From Denitromonas ohlonensis (GTDB taxonomy: Bacteria > Pseudomonadota > Gammaproteobacteria > Burkholderiales > Rhodocyclaceae), in NCBI RefSeq assembly GCF_007625205.1, contig NZ_VMNI01000012.1:93427-157426 (forward strand): DNA of 64,000 bases. The letters run 5' to 3'. The position numbers and the translations under genes were made by a program. A model generated the notes under the pieces. That model worked only from the letters and a program-made list of their open reading frames with translations, was not told the DNA's origin and made no database searches. Of the stretch, positions 34,858-44,762 are shown piece by piece. How positions within the stretch are numbered: position 1 is the first letter of the stretch; each line of letters starts with the position of its first letter.

Positions 34858-35961
34858 TCAGCGCAAGGCGTCGGCCAGCACCGCCAGCGGCTTGCCTTGC
34901 GCCTCGGCCACGCTCGGCTCGTACAGCCCGCCGGCGTGCACATTCAGCCCCATGGCCAGGCCCGGATCGGCCTCCAGCGCGGCGATCCAGCCCTGATCGG
35001 CGAGCTTTTGCGCGTAGGGCAAGACCGCGGCGGTGAGCGCCTGGGTCGAGGTGCGCGACACCGCCCCGGGCATGTTCGCCACGCAGTAGTGCACCACGCC
35101 ATCGACGAGATAGGTCGGGTCTTCATGCGTGGTGGCCTGGCTGGTCTCGAAACAGCCGCCCTGATCAATGGCCACATCCACCAGCACGCAGCCCGGGCGT
35201 AGCGTGGCGAGGTCCTCACGCTTGATCAGATGCGGGGCCTTGGCGCCGTGCACCAGCACCGCGCCGATGATCATGTCGCTCTCGCGAATCAGCGAATGCA
35301 GCATGCCGGCGTGGGCGGTTTTCAGGCGGCCGCCAAACTGCGCGTCGAGCGCCTTGAGCCGGTTCAGATCGCGGTCGAGAAGCGTCACGTCCGCGCCCAT
35401 GCCCAGCGCCACCTTGGCCGCATGCGTGCCGACCACGCCGCCGCCGAGCACCAGCACATCGGCTGGCGCCACGCCGGGCACGCCGCCGAGCAATACACCA
35501 CGCCCGCCGCGCCAGGCATGCAAGGCACTGGCACCCACCTGCGGCGCGAGGCAACCCGCGACCTCGCTCATCGGCGCCAGCAGCGGCAGCCGACCCTCGG
35601 CGTCTTCCACGGTTTCAAAGGCGATGGCGGTGCAGCCGCTGGCCAGCAGGCCGTCGGTCTGCGGCAGGTCGGGCGCGAGGTGCAAATAGCAAAATAGCGT
35701 CTGACCAGGTTTCAGCCGGGCGATCTCGACCGGCTGGGGCTCCTTGACCTTGATCACCAGCGCGGACTGCCACACGGCGTCCACGGCCGCGATCTGCGCA
35801 CCCGCGCGCTGGTACTCGGCATCGACATAGCCACTGCCCACCCCCGCGCCGGTCTCGACGAGCACCTGGTGCCCGGTCCGAACCAGCTGGGCCACCGCCT
35901 GCGGCGTCAGCCCGACCCGGTTCTCCTGCGTCTTGATCTCTTTGGGAATACCGATCTGCAT
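34858..35961 (-). CDS. ald: Alanine dehydrogenase
   Basis: This 367-residue enzyme oxidatively deaminates L-alanine to pyruvate and ammonia with NAD. It has the N-terminal signature MQIGIPKEIKTQENRVGLTP, the catalytic-site region VIKVKEPQPVE with its lysine, FCYLHLA with the histidine, and the NAD motif VLVLGGGVVGTHAAKVALGMGA. Family length is 360-375. A single gene, convergent with the TRAP permease (8-base gap) and downstream of the RND operon on the same strand but with its own 126-base upstream region. Confidence 0.96.
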   Translation of the reverse strand: MQIGIPKEIKTQENRVGLTPQAVAQLVRTGHQVLVETGAGVGSGYVDAEYQRAGAQIAAVDAVWQSALVIKVKEPQPVEIARLKPGQTLFCYLHLAPDLPQTDGLLASGCTAIAFETVEDAEGRLPLLAPMSEVAGCLAPQVGASALHAWRGGRGVLLGGVPGVAPADVLVLGGGVVGTHAAKVALGMGADVTLLDRDLNRLKALDAQFGGRLKTAHAGMLHSLIRESDMIIGAVLVHGAKAPHLIKREDLATLRPGCVLVDVAIDQGGCFETSQATTHEDPTYLVDGVVHYCVANMPGAVSRTSTQALTAAVLPYAQKLADQGWIAALEADPGLAMGLNVHAGGLYEPSVAEAQGKPLAVLADALR

Positions 35962-36087
35962 GACGATCTCCTGTGTTGAGGCAGGTCATGACTTGAGTCT
36001 AGACAGCCTCTGGCAGGAGATTTACCGCAATTTCTGCCCCGCTTGTCTTCTCAGGCAGGGAGATTCCCTCGTGCACCGCCGCATCGT

Positions 36088-39000
36088 TCAAGCTGCCTCG
36101 CTGGCCGGACCGTGATTGGCCCGATGCAGACGCCCGGCGACCCGCTTGAGCCACTCCAGCAGATCATCCACATAGGTGAACACCACCGGAATCACCAGCA
36201 GGCTGAGCAGCGTCGAGGTGATCAGGCCGCCAATCACGGCGATCGCCATCGGCGAGCGGAAGCTCGGCTCGGCGCCCAGGCCCAGCGCGATGGGCAGCAT
36301 GCCGGCGCCCATGGCGAGAGTGGTCATCAGGATCGGCTGGGCGCGTTTGTGGCAGGCGTCGATCAGTGCTTCGAAGCGGCCCATGCCATGCTCGCGCCGC
36401 GCCATCACCGCGTACTCCACCAGCAGGATCGAGTTCTTGGTGACAATGCCCATCAGCATCAGCAGGCCGATCACCGAGGGCATCGAGAAGCTGCTGTTGG
36501 TAATCAGCAAGGCCAGGAAGGCGCCGCCCACCGACAGCGGCAGCGCGGCGATGATGGTGGCCGGTTGCAGAAAGTCGTGAAACAGCAGCACCAGCACCAC
36601 ATAGATGCACAGCACGCCGATGAGCATGGCCGCACCGAAGCTGCCGAACAGCTCCTTCATGCGCTCGGCGTCGCCCGAGGCCGGTCGGCTGATGCCTGCC
36701 GGCAAGCTCTTGATGGCGGGTAGCTGGTCGACCAAAGCCACCGCTTCGCCCAGTTGCAGGCTGCCGAGTTCGACATCGATGCTCACATTGCGCTGGCGGT
36801 CGTAGCGGTCGATCTGTGCCGGGCCGCTGCCCATGCGCAGCTCGGCCACGCTCTCCAGCGGCACCTCGCCGCTATTGGCCGCCACGCGCAGCTGGCGCAC
36901 GGCGTCGAGGTCGTGGCGCACCGATTCATCGAGCCGCACACGGATCGGAATCTGCCGCTGCGGCAGGTTGAGCTTGGGCAGATTGGCGTCGTAATCGCCG
37001 GCCGTGGCCACGCGGATCGCGCTGGCCATGGCGGTGGCGGTCACGCCGAGATCGGCCGCGCGGGCGAAATCGGGCGTCACATGGATTTCTGGCCGTTGCA
37101 GGCTGGCGCCGGAGGTCACGTTGCCGATGCCCGACAGCGTGCGCAGGTCGCGCGTCACGGCCTGGCTGGCCAGACGCAGCGCCTCGGCGTCTTCGCCGGC
37201 GAGCACCACTTTCAGGTTCTCGCCGGTGTTACCGGCGCCCACCGATACCCGCGCGCCGGGCAGCACGGCCATGCGCTGGCGGATATCGGCTTCGACCACG
37301 CTTTGCTTGGCACGGTCATGACGCGACACCAGATTCACCGTCAGCGTCGCCTTGCGCACATCGCTGGTGCTGCTGGCGCCAAACGGCCCGCTGCCGCCGC
37401 TGGTGCCGCTGCCGATGGCGCTGAACACGCGTGTCACTTCCGGCATCTCGATCAGCAAGCGGCGGGCCTGCTCGGCCACCGCGTAGGTGTCGCTCAGCGG
37501 GCTGCCGGGCTGCATTTCGATGCTGACCTTGGTCTGCGCGCGATCCGCCGCCGGCACGAAGCCGGTCGGCAAGAGCGGCACCAGCATCAGCGAGCCGGCA
37601 AAGAACAGCAGCGCCGCGAAGGCGGTGGTCTTGCGATGATTGAGGCACCAGTCGGCCCAGCCGAGGTAGCGCGTCATCAAGCGACTGTCGGCGGGCGCGC
37701 TGTCGTGCGCCTTGAGAAAATAGGCCGCCATCATTGGCGTGAGCAGGCGCGCGACCAGCAAGGAGGCGACCACGGCCACCGCCGCGGTGATGCCGAACTG
37801 CTTGAAGAACTTGCCCGGCACGCCGCCCATGAAGGCGGTCGGCAGGAACACCGCCACCAAGGTAAAGGTGGTGGCGATCACCGCCAGCCCGATCTCGTCG
37901 GCCGCTTCGGTGGCGGCCTGGATGGGCGTTTTGCCCATGCGCAGGTGGCGCACGATGTTCTCGATCTCGACGATTGCGTCGTCCACCAGAATGCCCACCA
38001 CCAGCGCGAGCGCCAGCAAGGTCAGCGTGTTGAGGCTGAAGCCGAGGTATTGCATGACCAGAAAAGTGGGGATGATCGACAGCGGCAGCGCGGCCGCCGA
38101 CACCAGCGTGGCGCGCCAGTCGCGCAGGAACCACCACACCACCAGCACCGCCAGCAGCGCGCCTTCGTACAACAACTCCATCGAGCCTTCGAAGTTGTCT
38201 TCGACCGGCTCGACCGTGTTGAACGCCTCTTCGATCACCACCTGCGACGACTTTGCCTGCAAGACCGTGACCGCCGCGCGCACCGCGTCGGCCACCGCCA
38301 CTTCGCTGGCGCCCTTGATGCGCGTGACTTCAAAACTCACCGCCGGCTGGCCGTCGAGCAGCGTGATGCTGCTGCGCTCGGCGATGCCGTCACGCACCGT
38401 GGCCACTTCGTCGATGCGCACCCGCCGACCACCGGCCAGCGGGATCTCCAGCGCCGCGATGTCCGCCACCGTGCCGACGGCGCCCAGCGTACGCACCGAT
38501 TGAATCGTGCCGCCGATGTCGCCACGCCCGCCCGAGGCGTCGACCTGCACCTGCCGCAAACGGCCGGAGACATCGGCCGAGGTCACGCCCAGCGCGGCCA
38601 TGCGGTCGGGCAACAGGTCGACCTGCACTTCGCGGTCCACGCCGCCCACCCGCGCCACCTTGCCCACGCCCTTCACCGCCAGCAAGGCTTTGGACACATC
38701 GTTATCGACAAACCACGACAGCGCCTCTTCGTCCAGGCGATCGGAGCGCACCGCGTAGGTCAGGATCGCGCTGCCCGAGGTGGTGACTTTCGACACCACG
38801 GGGTTGCGCATGTCGGCCGGCAGATCGGCGCGCACGGTGTCGACCGCGTTGCGCACTTCATTCAGCGCGACTTCGGTGTCCTTCTCCAACTCAAACTGAA
38901 TGCTGATCTTGGCCGAACCATCGGTCAGCGTGGTGGTGATGTGATCGATGCCGCCCAGCGTGGCGACCTGGTCCTCGATCTTGCGTGCCACCTCGGTTTC

Positions 39001-39177
39001 GAGCTGGCTGGGCGCCACGCCTTCGTATGTGGCCGACACGGTGATGGTCGGCAGTTCGATGTCGGGAAAATTCTGGATGCCCAGCGCGCGGAAGGCGCCC
39101 AGGCCGAGCACGGTGAGCAGCGCAAACAGCAGCAGCGCCGGCACCGGGTTGCGAATAGACCATGCCGAGACGTTCAT
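36088..39177 (-). CDS. RND efflux pump, inner-membrane transporter
   Basis: This 1,029-residue transporter of the HAE1 type has 12 membrane helices and two large periplasmic loops. Evidence includes AWSIRNPVPALLLFALLTVLG, FPDIELPTITVSATYEGVAPSQLE, the proton-relay helix LALVVGILVDDAIVEIENI with its aspartates, and LLMLMGIVTKNSILLVEYA. It pumps toxic compounds out with proton exchange. Its ATG overlaps the stop of the adaptor gene (ATGA), so the three-gene efflux operon runs OMF, adaptor, pump on the minus strand. Confidence 0.95.
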   Translation of the reverse strand: MNVSAWSIRNPVPALLLFALLTVLGLGAFRALGIQNFPDIELPTITVSATYEGVAPSQLETEVARKIEDQVATLGGIDHITTTLTDGSAKISIQFELEKDTEVALNEVRNAVDTVRADLPADMRNPVVSKVTTSGSAILTYAVRSDRLDEEALSWFVDNDVSKALLAVKGVGKVARVGGVDREVQVDLLPDRMAALGVTSADVSGRLRQVQVDASGGRGDIGGTIQSVRTLGAVGTVADIAALEIPLAGGRRVRIDEVATVRDGIAERSSITLLDGQPAVSFEVTRIKGASEVAVADAVRAAVTVLQAKSSQVVIEEAFNTVEPVEDNFEGSMELLYEGALLAVLVVWWFLRDWRATLVSAAALPLSIIPTFLVMQYLGFSLNTLTLLALALVVGILVDDAIVEIENIVRHLRMGKTPIQAATEAADEIGLAVIATTFTLVAVFLPTAFMGGVPGKFFKQFGITAAVAVVASLLVARLLTPMMAAYFLKAHDSAPADSRLMTRYLGWADWCLNHRKTTAFAALLFFAGSLMLVPLLPTGFVPAADRAQTKVSIEMQPGSPLSDTYAVAEQARRLLIEMPEVTRVFSAIGSGTSGGSGPFGASSTSDVRKATLTVNLVSRHDRAKQSVVEADIRQRMAVLPGARVSVGAGNTGENLKVVLAGEDAEALRLASQAVTRDLRTLSGIGNVTSGASLQRPEIHVTPDFARAADLGVTATAMASAIRVATAGDYDANLPKLNLPQRQIPIRVRLDESVRHDLDAVRQLRVAANSGEVPLESVAELRMGSGPAQIDRYDRQRNVSIDVELGSLQLGEAVALVDQLPAIKSLPAGISRPASGDAERMKELFGSFGAAMLIGVLCIYVVLVLLFHDFLQPATIIAALPLSVGGAFLALLITNSSFSMPSVIGLLMLMGIVTKNSILLVEYAVMARREHGMGRFEALIDACHKRAQPILMTTLAMGAGMLPIALGLGAEPSFRSPMAIAVIGGLITSTLLSLLVIPVVFTYVDDLLEWLKRVAGRLHRANHGPASEAA

Positions 39178-40307
39178 CGCGCGGCCTCCGGGGTGGCTTC
39201 CGGCGCGGCTTCCGAAGCTGCCTCAACGCGTACCAGATCGCCATCGTTCAAGAAGGCACCGCCGCTGGCGACAATGCGTGCGTCGTCGGCCAGCGCGGTC
39301 AGCACTTCCACCTGCGCGCCGCGTCGGCGGCCGGTGTCCACCCGGTGCTGCGTCACGCCGCCCTCGGCGCTCACCTCAAACACATAGCTGTGGCCGTCGC
39401 GCAAAATCACCGCCGCAGCCGGCAACACCGTCGCCCGCGCCTCGCCGGTCAGGATCTCGCCGCTGGCAAACATGCCGGCCCGCGCCGCACTGCCGGCGGG
39501 CAGGTCGACATACACCAGCGCCTTGCGGCTGTCGGCGTTCAAAGTCGGCGCGATCATGCGCACCGTGCCCGTCACCGTGCTGCCATCGGCCAGCCGCAGC
39601 TGGGCGCCCTGCCCCGGTGCCACCGCCGCCAGTTGCTCGGCCGACAGCTCGGCCCGCCACTCCAGCCGGCCCTGGCGCACCATGCCGAACAGCTCCGTGC
39701 CCGATTGCACCACGCTGCCCAGCGTCGCGCTGCGGCGGCTGATGATGCCGTCGTCGGGCGCGGTAATGCGCGTCTGGCCGAGGCGGATCTGCTCGCTCTT
39801 GAGCGCCGCCTGGGTCGCCGCCAGATTGGCCTTGGCGCTTTGCTCGGCCACCAGATACTGCTGCACCTGCTGCGCCGACAGCGCACCGCTGCCGCTCACC
39901 TTGCGGGCGCGGTCGGCGTTGCCTTTGGCTTCGGCCAGCGCCGCGCGCGCCTGATCCACCAGGGCACGCTGCTGCGCTTCGCTGGCCAGCACGCTGTCAC
40001 GCGACAACGCCACCAGCGTCTGCCCGCGTTTGACCACGTCGCCCACATCGGCCGCCACCTTGACGATGCGCAGCCCGCCGGTCTCGGCGGCGATCACCGC
40101 CTCCTGCCACGGCGCCACGCTGCCGCTGGCGCTGATCTGCCGCGACCAGCCGACCTGCGACACGCCAGTCACGCTGACCGCCATGGCCGCACGGGCAGCC
40201 GGTTTGGCCACGGCCGCCTCGGCCGGCTGACGGGTGAGTTGGTAGGCGCCGCCGAGCACCAGCACGGCAGCAATGGCAAAAGCGGTGAGTTGATGGGCGC
40301 GTTTCAT
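39174..40307 (-). CDS. RND periplasmic adaptor (membrane fusion protein)
   Basis: This 377-residue adaptor has an N-terminal membrane anchor or signal (FAIAAVLVLGGAYQL). It then has the lipoyl half (GSVAPWQEAVIAAETGGLRIVKV), a coiled-coil hairpin (about residues 100-165, rich in Ala, Gln and Glu) and beta-barrel segments (TGTVRMIAPTLNADSRKALVYVDL). It links the pump to the outer-membrane channel. It starts at 40307 in overlap with the OMF gene; a longer open frame upstream is a shadow of that gene. The C-terminus has a short Glu-Ala-Pro repeat. Confidence 0.93.
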   Translation of the reverse strand: MKRAHQLTAFAIAAVLVLGGAYQLTRQPAEAAVAKPAARAAMAVSVTGVSQVGWSRQISASGSVAPWQEAVIAAETGGLRIVKVAADVGDVVKRGQTLVALSRDSVLASEAQQRALVDQARAALAEAKGNADRARKVSGSGALSAQQVQQYLVAEQSAKANLAATQAALKSEQIRLGQTRITAPDDGIISRRSATLGSVVQSGTELFGMVRQGRLEWRAELSAEQLAAVAPGQGAQLRLADGSTVTGTVRMIAPTLNADSRKALVYVDLPAGSAARAGMFASGEILTGEARATVLPAAAVILRDGHSYVFEVSAEGGVTQHRVDTGRRRGAQVEVLTALADDARIVASGGAFLNDGDLVRVEAASEAAPEATPEAAR

Positions 40308-41743
40308 GAGCGGTCTCCAGCGGGCGCGGTCCAGCCCCCGCCTACGGCTTTGTAAAGAGAAATCCAGTCCAGCACGCGGTCGCGCCGGAGGGTGATGAGT
40401 TTGCGTTGGGCGGTGGTCGCACTGCGCCGCGCTTCTTCGAGCGAGAGCAGGCTCACGCCGCCGGCCAGCCAGTGGGTTTCGGTGGCGGCCACAAAGCGTG
40501 TGTAGCCTTCCACCGCCGTGCGGGCATCGGCCTCGCGGCGCTGGGCGCTGTCGAGCGTGACCATGGCTTGCTCCACTTCGCGCACCGCGGTGCGCACCGC
40601 CGAGGTGTAGGCCGCCTGCTGTTGGGCCAGGCGCGCTTCGGCGGCTTTCACTTCCGCCGCGCGGGCGCCGCCATTGAAGATCGGCAAGGACAGCGCCGGG
40701 CCGATCGACCACGGCAGCGTCTCGGTGCTGGCGCCGCCGGTCAGCACGCTGGTGAGCGAAATGCTGCCCGACAGGCTCAGACGCGGGTAACGGTTGGCCT
40801 CGGCCACGCCGATATCGGCGCTCGCCGCGGCCAGCTCCTGCTCGGCGGCCGCCAGGTCGGGGCGCTGGCTGAGCACTTGCAGCGGCACCGCGTCCACCGC
40901 AAACGCCGCCGGCACCGGCAAGGCGTTGCCGCGCCCGTCCAGGCGTTCGCGCAGCGTGACTTCGGGCAGGCCGACCAGCGCCACCAGGGCTTTGATGTTC
41001 ACCTCGCACTGGGCGCGCTGGTCTTCCAGGTCGGCGCGCGCATCGGCCAGACTGGCGCGGGCCAGCTCGCCGTCGGCCGGCGCGGTAAAGCCGGCGTCCA
41101 TCGCCACCCCAGTCATGCGATCGGTTTCGGTGCGCGACACCACATCGTCGGCTCGCGCGGTCTGCAACTGGCGGCAGGCGCGGTAATTCACATAGCTGCT
41201 GGCCACCTCGGCAGCCAGCGACACACGCGCCTCGTGCCACTCAAACTCGCGCGCCGCCAGCCGCGCCTCGGCGGCCTCGGTGCTGCGCTGCACGCGGCCA
41301 AACAGATCAATCTCCCACGCCGAGTCCACCGCCACCGCGCCCGTCGTGCGCGCCGCCACCGGCGTGTCCCGCTCGGTGCCGCTGCGGGTCACGCTGGCGC
41401 CGCCATCAACCGCGGGCAGGCGATTGGCTTCGCTCACGGTGAGCCCAGCGCGGGCCTCGGCAATGCGGCCGGCGGCCGCGGCCAAGGTGGGGCTGGCGGC
41501 GTCGGCATCGGCAATCAGCCCGGTCAGCACCGGGTCATTAAACTGCGCCCACCAATCCACCAGCGCGGCCGGCGTGCCCTCGTGCGGCTGCGCCGCCTGC
41601 CAGGCCACGGGCGCGGCCACGACGGGGCGCTGAAAATCCGGCCCCACGGTGGCGCAGCCGACCAGAGTCAGCGCGCCGAGCAGCACGCCGGCGCGTTGAA
41701 TCCAGCGCCGGTGCTGCGAGCCAGGGGGAAGCAATCGAGACAT
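40304..41743 (-). CDS. Outer-membrane efflux lipoprotein (NodT/OMF family)
   Basis: This 479-residue lipoprotein has a lipobox LVGC with the acylated cysteine at residue 30, followed by the NodT-type GPDFQRPVVAAPVAW. Two repeated coiled-coil halves follow, with ANRLPAVDGGASVTRSG and RYPRLSLSGSIS. It makes the trimeric TolC-like channel of the RND pump encoded downstream. It is first in the operon and divergent from rtcB, with a 105-base shared upstream region. Confidence 0.93.
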   Translation of the reverse strand: MSRLLPPGSQHRRWIQRAGVLLGALTLVGCATVGPDFQRPVVAAPVAWQAAQPHEGTPAALVDWWAQFNDPVLTGLIADADAASPTLAAAAGRIAEARAGLTVSEANRLPAVDGGASVTRSGTERDTPVAARTTGAVAVDSAWEIDLFGRVQRSTEAAEARLAAREFEWHEARVSLAAEVASSYVNYRACRQLQTARADDVVSRTETDRMTGVAMDAGFTAPADGELARASLADARADLEDQRAQCEVNIKALVALVGLPEVTLRERLDGRGNALPVPAAFAVDAVPLQVLSQRPDLAAAEQELAAASADIGVAEANRYPRLSLSGSISLTSVLTGGASTETLPWSIGPALSLPIFNGGARAAEVKAAEARLAQQQAAYTSAVRTAVREVEQAMVTLDSAQRREADARTAVEGYTRFVAATETHWLAGGVSLLSLEEARRSATTAQRKLITLRRDRVLDWISLYKAVGGGWTAPAGDRS

Positions 41744-41848
41744 GACACACCGCCAAACATTATCGAGCGCTGATACTGCCTGACGTGCACGTAAATTCCA
41801 GTTTGGTGCGTGTAAAGTCGGGTAAAACCACGCCTGCGCAGCCCGACC

Positions 41849-43069
41849 ATGACCGATCACGACACCCTCACCCCGCCCGGCGCCGCCCCCATCAAACTGT
41901 GGACCCACGGCGTGCCCGTCGAGCCCGAAGCCCGCGAGCAGCTCATCAACACCGCGCGCCTGCCCTTCATCTACAAGCACCTCGCGGTGATGCCCGACGT
42001 GCATCTGGGCAAGGGCTCGACCATCGGCAGCGTCATCCCCACCCTCGGCGCCATCATCCCCGCCGCGGTCGGTGTCGACATCGGCTGCGGCATGATGGCC
42101 GTGCGCACCACGCTCACCGCCGCCGACCTGCCCGACAATCTGCACGCGCTGCGCAGCGCCATCGAAAAAGCGGTGCCCCACGGCCGCGACATGCGCCGCG
42201 GCAAGCGCGACCACGGCAGCTGGTCCAAACCGCCCGCCGCCGTCGACGCCGCCTGGCGGCAGCTACTGCCCGGCTTCCGCCGCCTCGTCGAGAAGGCCCC
42301 CCGGTTGGAAAAGACCAACAACCACGCCCACCTCGGCACGCTCGGCACCGGCAACCACTTCATCGAAGTCTGCCTCGACGAGGCCGGCAGCGTGTGGTTC
42401 ATGCTCCACTCCGGGTCGCGCGGCGTCGGCAACGCCATCGGCCGCCACTACATCGAACTCGCCCAGGCCGACATGCGCCAACACCTCGCCAACCTGCCCC
42501 ACCGCGACCTCGCCTACTTCACCGAAGGCGCCCAACACTTCGACGACTACGTCGACGCCGTCGGCTGGGCGCAAGACTTCGCCCGCAAGAACCGCGAAGT
42601 GATGATGGCCCACGTGGTCGCCGCCGCCCGCGACGTCATCGCCAAACCGTTCGAGGCCGACGTAGAAGCCGTCAACTGCCACCACAACTACGTGCAACGC
42701 GAGACCCACTTCGGCCATGACGTGCTGGTGACCCGCAAAGGCGCCGTCTCCGCCCACAAAGGCCAGCTCGGCATTATTCCCGGCTCCATGGGCGCACGCA
42801 GCTACATCGTGCGCGGCAAAGGCAACCCGGAAAGCTTCTGCTCCTGCAGCCACGGGGCAGGCCGCACCATGAGCCGCAACGCCGCCAAAAAGCGCTTCAC
42901 CATCGAAGACCAGATCAAGGCCACCGAAGGCGTGGAATGCAGAAAGGATCTTGAGGTGATTGACGAAATCCCCATGGCGTATAAGGATATCGACGCCGTC
43001 ATGGCTGCGCAGGACGCGCTGGTGGCGGTGGTGCACACGCTGAAGCAGGTGGTTTGTGTGAAGGGGTGA
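41849..43069 (+). CDS. rtcB: RtcB RNA-splicing/repair ligase
   Basis: This 406-residue enzyme (E. coli RtcB is 408) joins RNA 2',3'-cyclic-phosphate or 3'-phosphate ends to 5'-OH ends using GTP and Mn. Hallmarks are PDVHLGKGSTIGSVIP, the metal cysteine in VGVDIGCGMMAV (residue about 80), NNHAHLGTLGTGNHFIEV, and the guanylylated histidine in SCSHGAGR (about 335). It is followed by an AT-rich two-gene cassette and then an RlaP-like nucleotidyltransferase gene, the usual RtcB partner in RNA repair loci. No RtcR sigma-54 regulator or RtcA is seen. Confidence 0.96.
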   Translation: MTDHDTLTPPGAAPIKLWTHGVPVEPEAREQLINTARLPFIYKHLAVMPDVHLGKGSTIGSVIPTLGAIIPAAVGVDIGCGMMAVRTTLTAADLPDNLHALRSAIEKAVPHGRDMRRGKRDHGSWSKPPAAVDAAWRQLLPGFRRLVEKAPRLEKTNNHAHLGTLGTGNHFIEVCLDEAGSVWFMLHSGSRGVGNAIGRHYIELAQADMRQHLANLPHRDLAYFTEGAQHFDDYVDAVGWAQDFARKNREVMMAHVVAAARDVIAKPFEADVEAVNCHHNYVQRETHFGHDVLVTRKGAVSAHKGQLGIIPGSMGARSYIVRGKGNPESFCSCSHGAGRTMSRNAAKKRFTIEDQIKATEGVECRKDLEVIDEIPMAYKDIDAVMAAQDALVAVVHTLKQVVCVKG

Positions 43070-43102
43070 AACAGTCTTCGCACAATTTTCTCGGAGATAG
43101 TT

Positions 43103-44128
43103 GTGGCTTTTACAAAAAAACTCGAGTTTTACAACTTCACATTGAAGTTTGGAGATGAAAAAGTACTACTGGACTTATTTTACGAAATAGTAATGCCTTC
43201 GTTTCATGAAATGAAGTACGTTAGAAAAATAAGGGAAAAAGGCGAATATTTTTTCTTAGACACCAAGTTGGTCGTAGTAGACCGGACACCTCCAATTCCT
43301 GTATTGGGAGTAGCGGGAAGGATAGTAAAAAATACTACCCTTAAGCGAGATCAGATATTTCGCAGTGGTGGCGGGCTCATTGAAAATAAAGGAGAGCTTG
43401 AAACCGCACCGAGCTCAACCTTCTTGTTAATACTAAATAATCACAGGCTTGTTTATTGCAAGGAGGTTGCTGGAGCTCCTACGATTAGTAATTTTCAAAG
43501 TACAAGTCAGAAGTTTATGAAACTCCGGCATGCTGAGTTTGTAAACGAACGCTACGAAGAGGCAAAGCTTGAACGAGTTTTGATTCCCGAGTCTGAGCGA
43601 GTTTCAAAGCGGGCGATTCTTGAGGAGTTTCCGTACCCAAAGCTGAGGGTTACTCCACTGTCGGACAAAGAGTCTCTAAAAGATTTCATAGCTAGACTGA
43701 AGCACATTGACAGCCTTGCAATAACGTTGCTTCCGACCAATGACGAAGAAATCGATAACGACGACTTTTGGACTGATTTAGGTCGTCGCCGTCGAGAAAT
43801 GAACAGCAAGAATGCTAAGGTGAATTTTTCAAATTCAAGCGAAGGGCTGGACGGAGAGAAGGTATATGAGCAAGCCAAGGCGGCGTCAAATCTTGCTAAT
43901 TCTGAAGTTCGATTAAAAGGCCACGATATCCTGGGCGATACGTTAAAAGGTACGAACGAGGATTTCAGTCTGACGGTTGAGCTGCAGGAACTACCGAGAG
44001 ATACCGTTCTCGCGGCTGATGTCAAATATAAGCAATTCGATAGCTTGGTAAAAAAAGGAATTATTGTTATTCCTAAGCTAGTTGATGGAGTTGCAAAAAA
44101 GATAATGGCGATACTTGATGGTTTATAA
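43103..44128 (+). CDS. AT-rich cassette gene A: soluble protein of unknown family (RexA-like layout)
   Basis: This 341-residue soluble protein has no signal or membrane segment and is encoded by conspicuously AT-rich DNA. The GTG start at 43103 has GGAGA 5 bases upstream. Segments of interest are TFLLILNNHRLVYCKEVAGAP, LRVTPLSDKESLKDFIARLK, DIDNDDFW-like acidic stretches, and SEVRLKGHDILGDTLKG. By eye the order of these resembles phage lambda RexA (hydrophobic strand, then EPL region, then SLRAKDEAGDIL), but this is weak and unproven. It is directly followed by a four-helix membrane protein gene, as RexA is by RexB. Confidence 0.7.
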   Translation: MAFTKKLEFYNFTLKFGDEKVLLDLFYEIVMPSFHEMKYVRKIREKGEYFFLDTKLVVVDRTPPIPVLGVAGRIVKNTTLKRDQIFRSGGGLIENKGELETAPSSTFLLILNNHRLVYCKEVAGAPTISNFQSTSQKFMKLRHAEFVNERYEEAKLERVLIPESERVSKRAILEEFPYPKLRVTPLSDKESLKDFIARLKHIDSLAITLLPTNDEEIDNDDFWTDLGRRRREMNSKNAKVNFSNSSEGLDGEKVYEQAKAASNLANSEVRLKGHDILGDTLKGTNEDFSLTVELQELPRDTVLAADVKYKQFDSLVKKGIIVIPKLVDGVAKKIMAILDGL

Positions 44129-44129
44129 T

Positions 44130-44762
44130 ATGCGGTATCGATTCAAAGAGTCCGATCTGACAAGTGAGAAGTCGCTTTGGGATGTCTACGTACTTTCTAG
44201 AAAAATTTTGCCAAATAGGTTTCAGGTGATATTTGTCATTTGCAGCATGTCACTCTTGGCAATAAATGCATTCGCACTAAATCCAAATAAAGCATATCTG
44301 CTTCATAGTGTTCGCAGATGGGCGGATTTTGGCTTCAATTTTTCAGTTACGACTTTGGGTTTTTTGATAGCCGGATTTACCATATTTGCAACGATATCGA
44401 AACCAACAATGATGCTTGCAATGATGGATCATGTGCACAAGGCATCGGGGCTTCCAACGCTAAAATATAATTTTTTCGCATTTATTGGCGTTTTTATTTC
44501 TTATCTATTTTTCTCCGCGGTGTATTTAATGATCATTTTGCTTGGTGAGCCTGGGGGAGTGTTCGCCTCGCTAGCATACAGGCTTCCCGCAAGCGAGTGC
44601 GTCGTAGATGCAGCAGCGAAAGTAGGCTATGTGATTGTCGGCGGAAGTCTGATTAGCCTCCTCCTATCACTAAAATCTTTTGTGTTTAATACATACGCAA
44701 CAGTAATGAACTTTCTTAGATGGGAGTATCACGAAATGCACAATAATGATCAGAACTCGTAG
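44130..44762 (+). CDS. AT-rich cassette gene B: four-helix membrane protein
   Basis: This protein of about 210 residues has four predicted membrane helices at about 31-50 (FQVIFVICSMSLLAINAFAL), 64-88 (FNFSVTTLGFLIAGFTIFATI), 112-136 (FFAFIGVFISYLFFSAVYLMII) and 160-185. Soluble charged ends flank them. The ATG at 44130 lies just after the stop of gene A; ATG 44118 would overlap it. The DNA is as AT-rich as gene A, so they came in together. Layout recalls the membrane partners RexB or KwaA of phage-defence modules; no family can be named. Confidence 0.7.
   Translation: MRYRFKESDLTSEKSLWDVYVLSRKILPNRFQVIFVICSMSLLAINAFALNPNKAYLLHSVRRWADFGFNFSVTTLGFLIAGFTIFATISKPTMMLAMMDHVHKASGLPTLKYNFFAFIGVFISYLFFSAVYLMIILLGEPGGVFASLAYRLPASECVVDAAAKVGYVIVGGSLISLLLSLKSFVFNTYATVMNFLRWEYHEMHNNDQNS

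Noticed and set aside
36754..39387. An 877-codon open frame on the plus strand
   Set aside because: It is antisense to the RND transporter gene, with no family motif or ribosome site.
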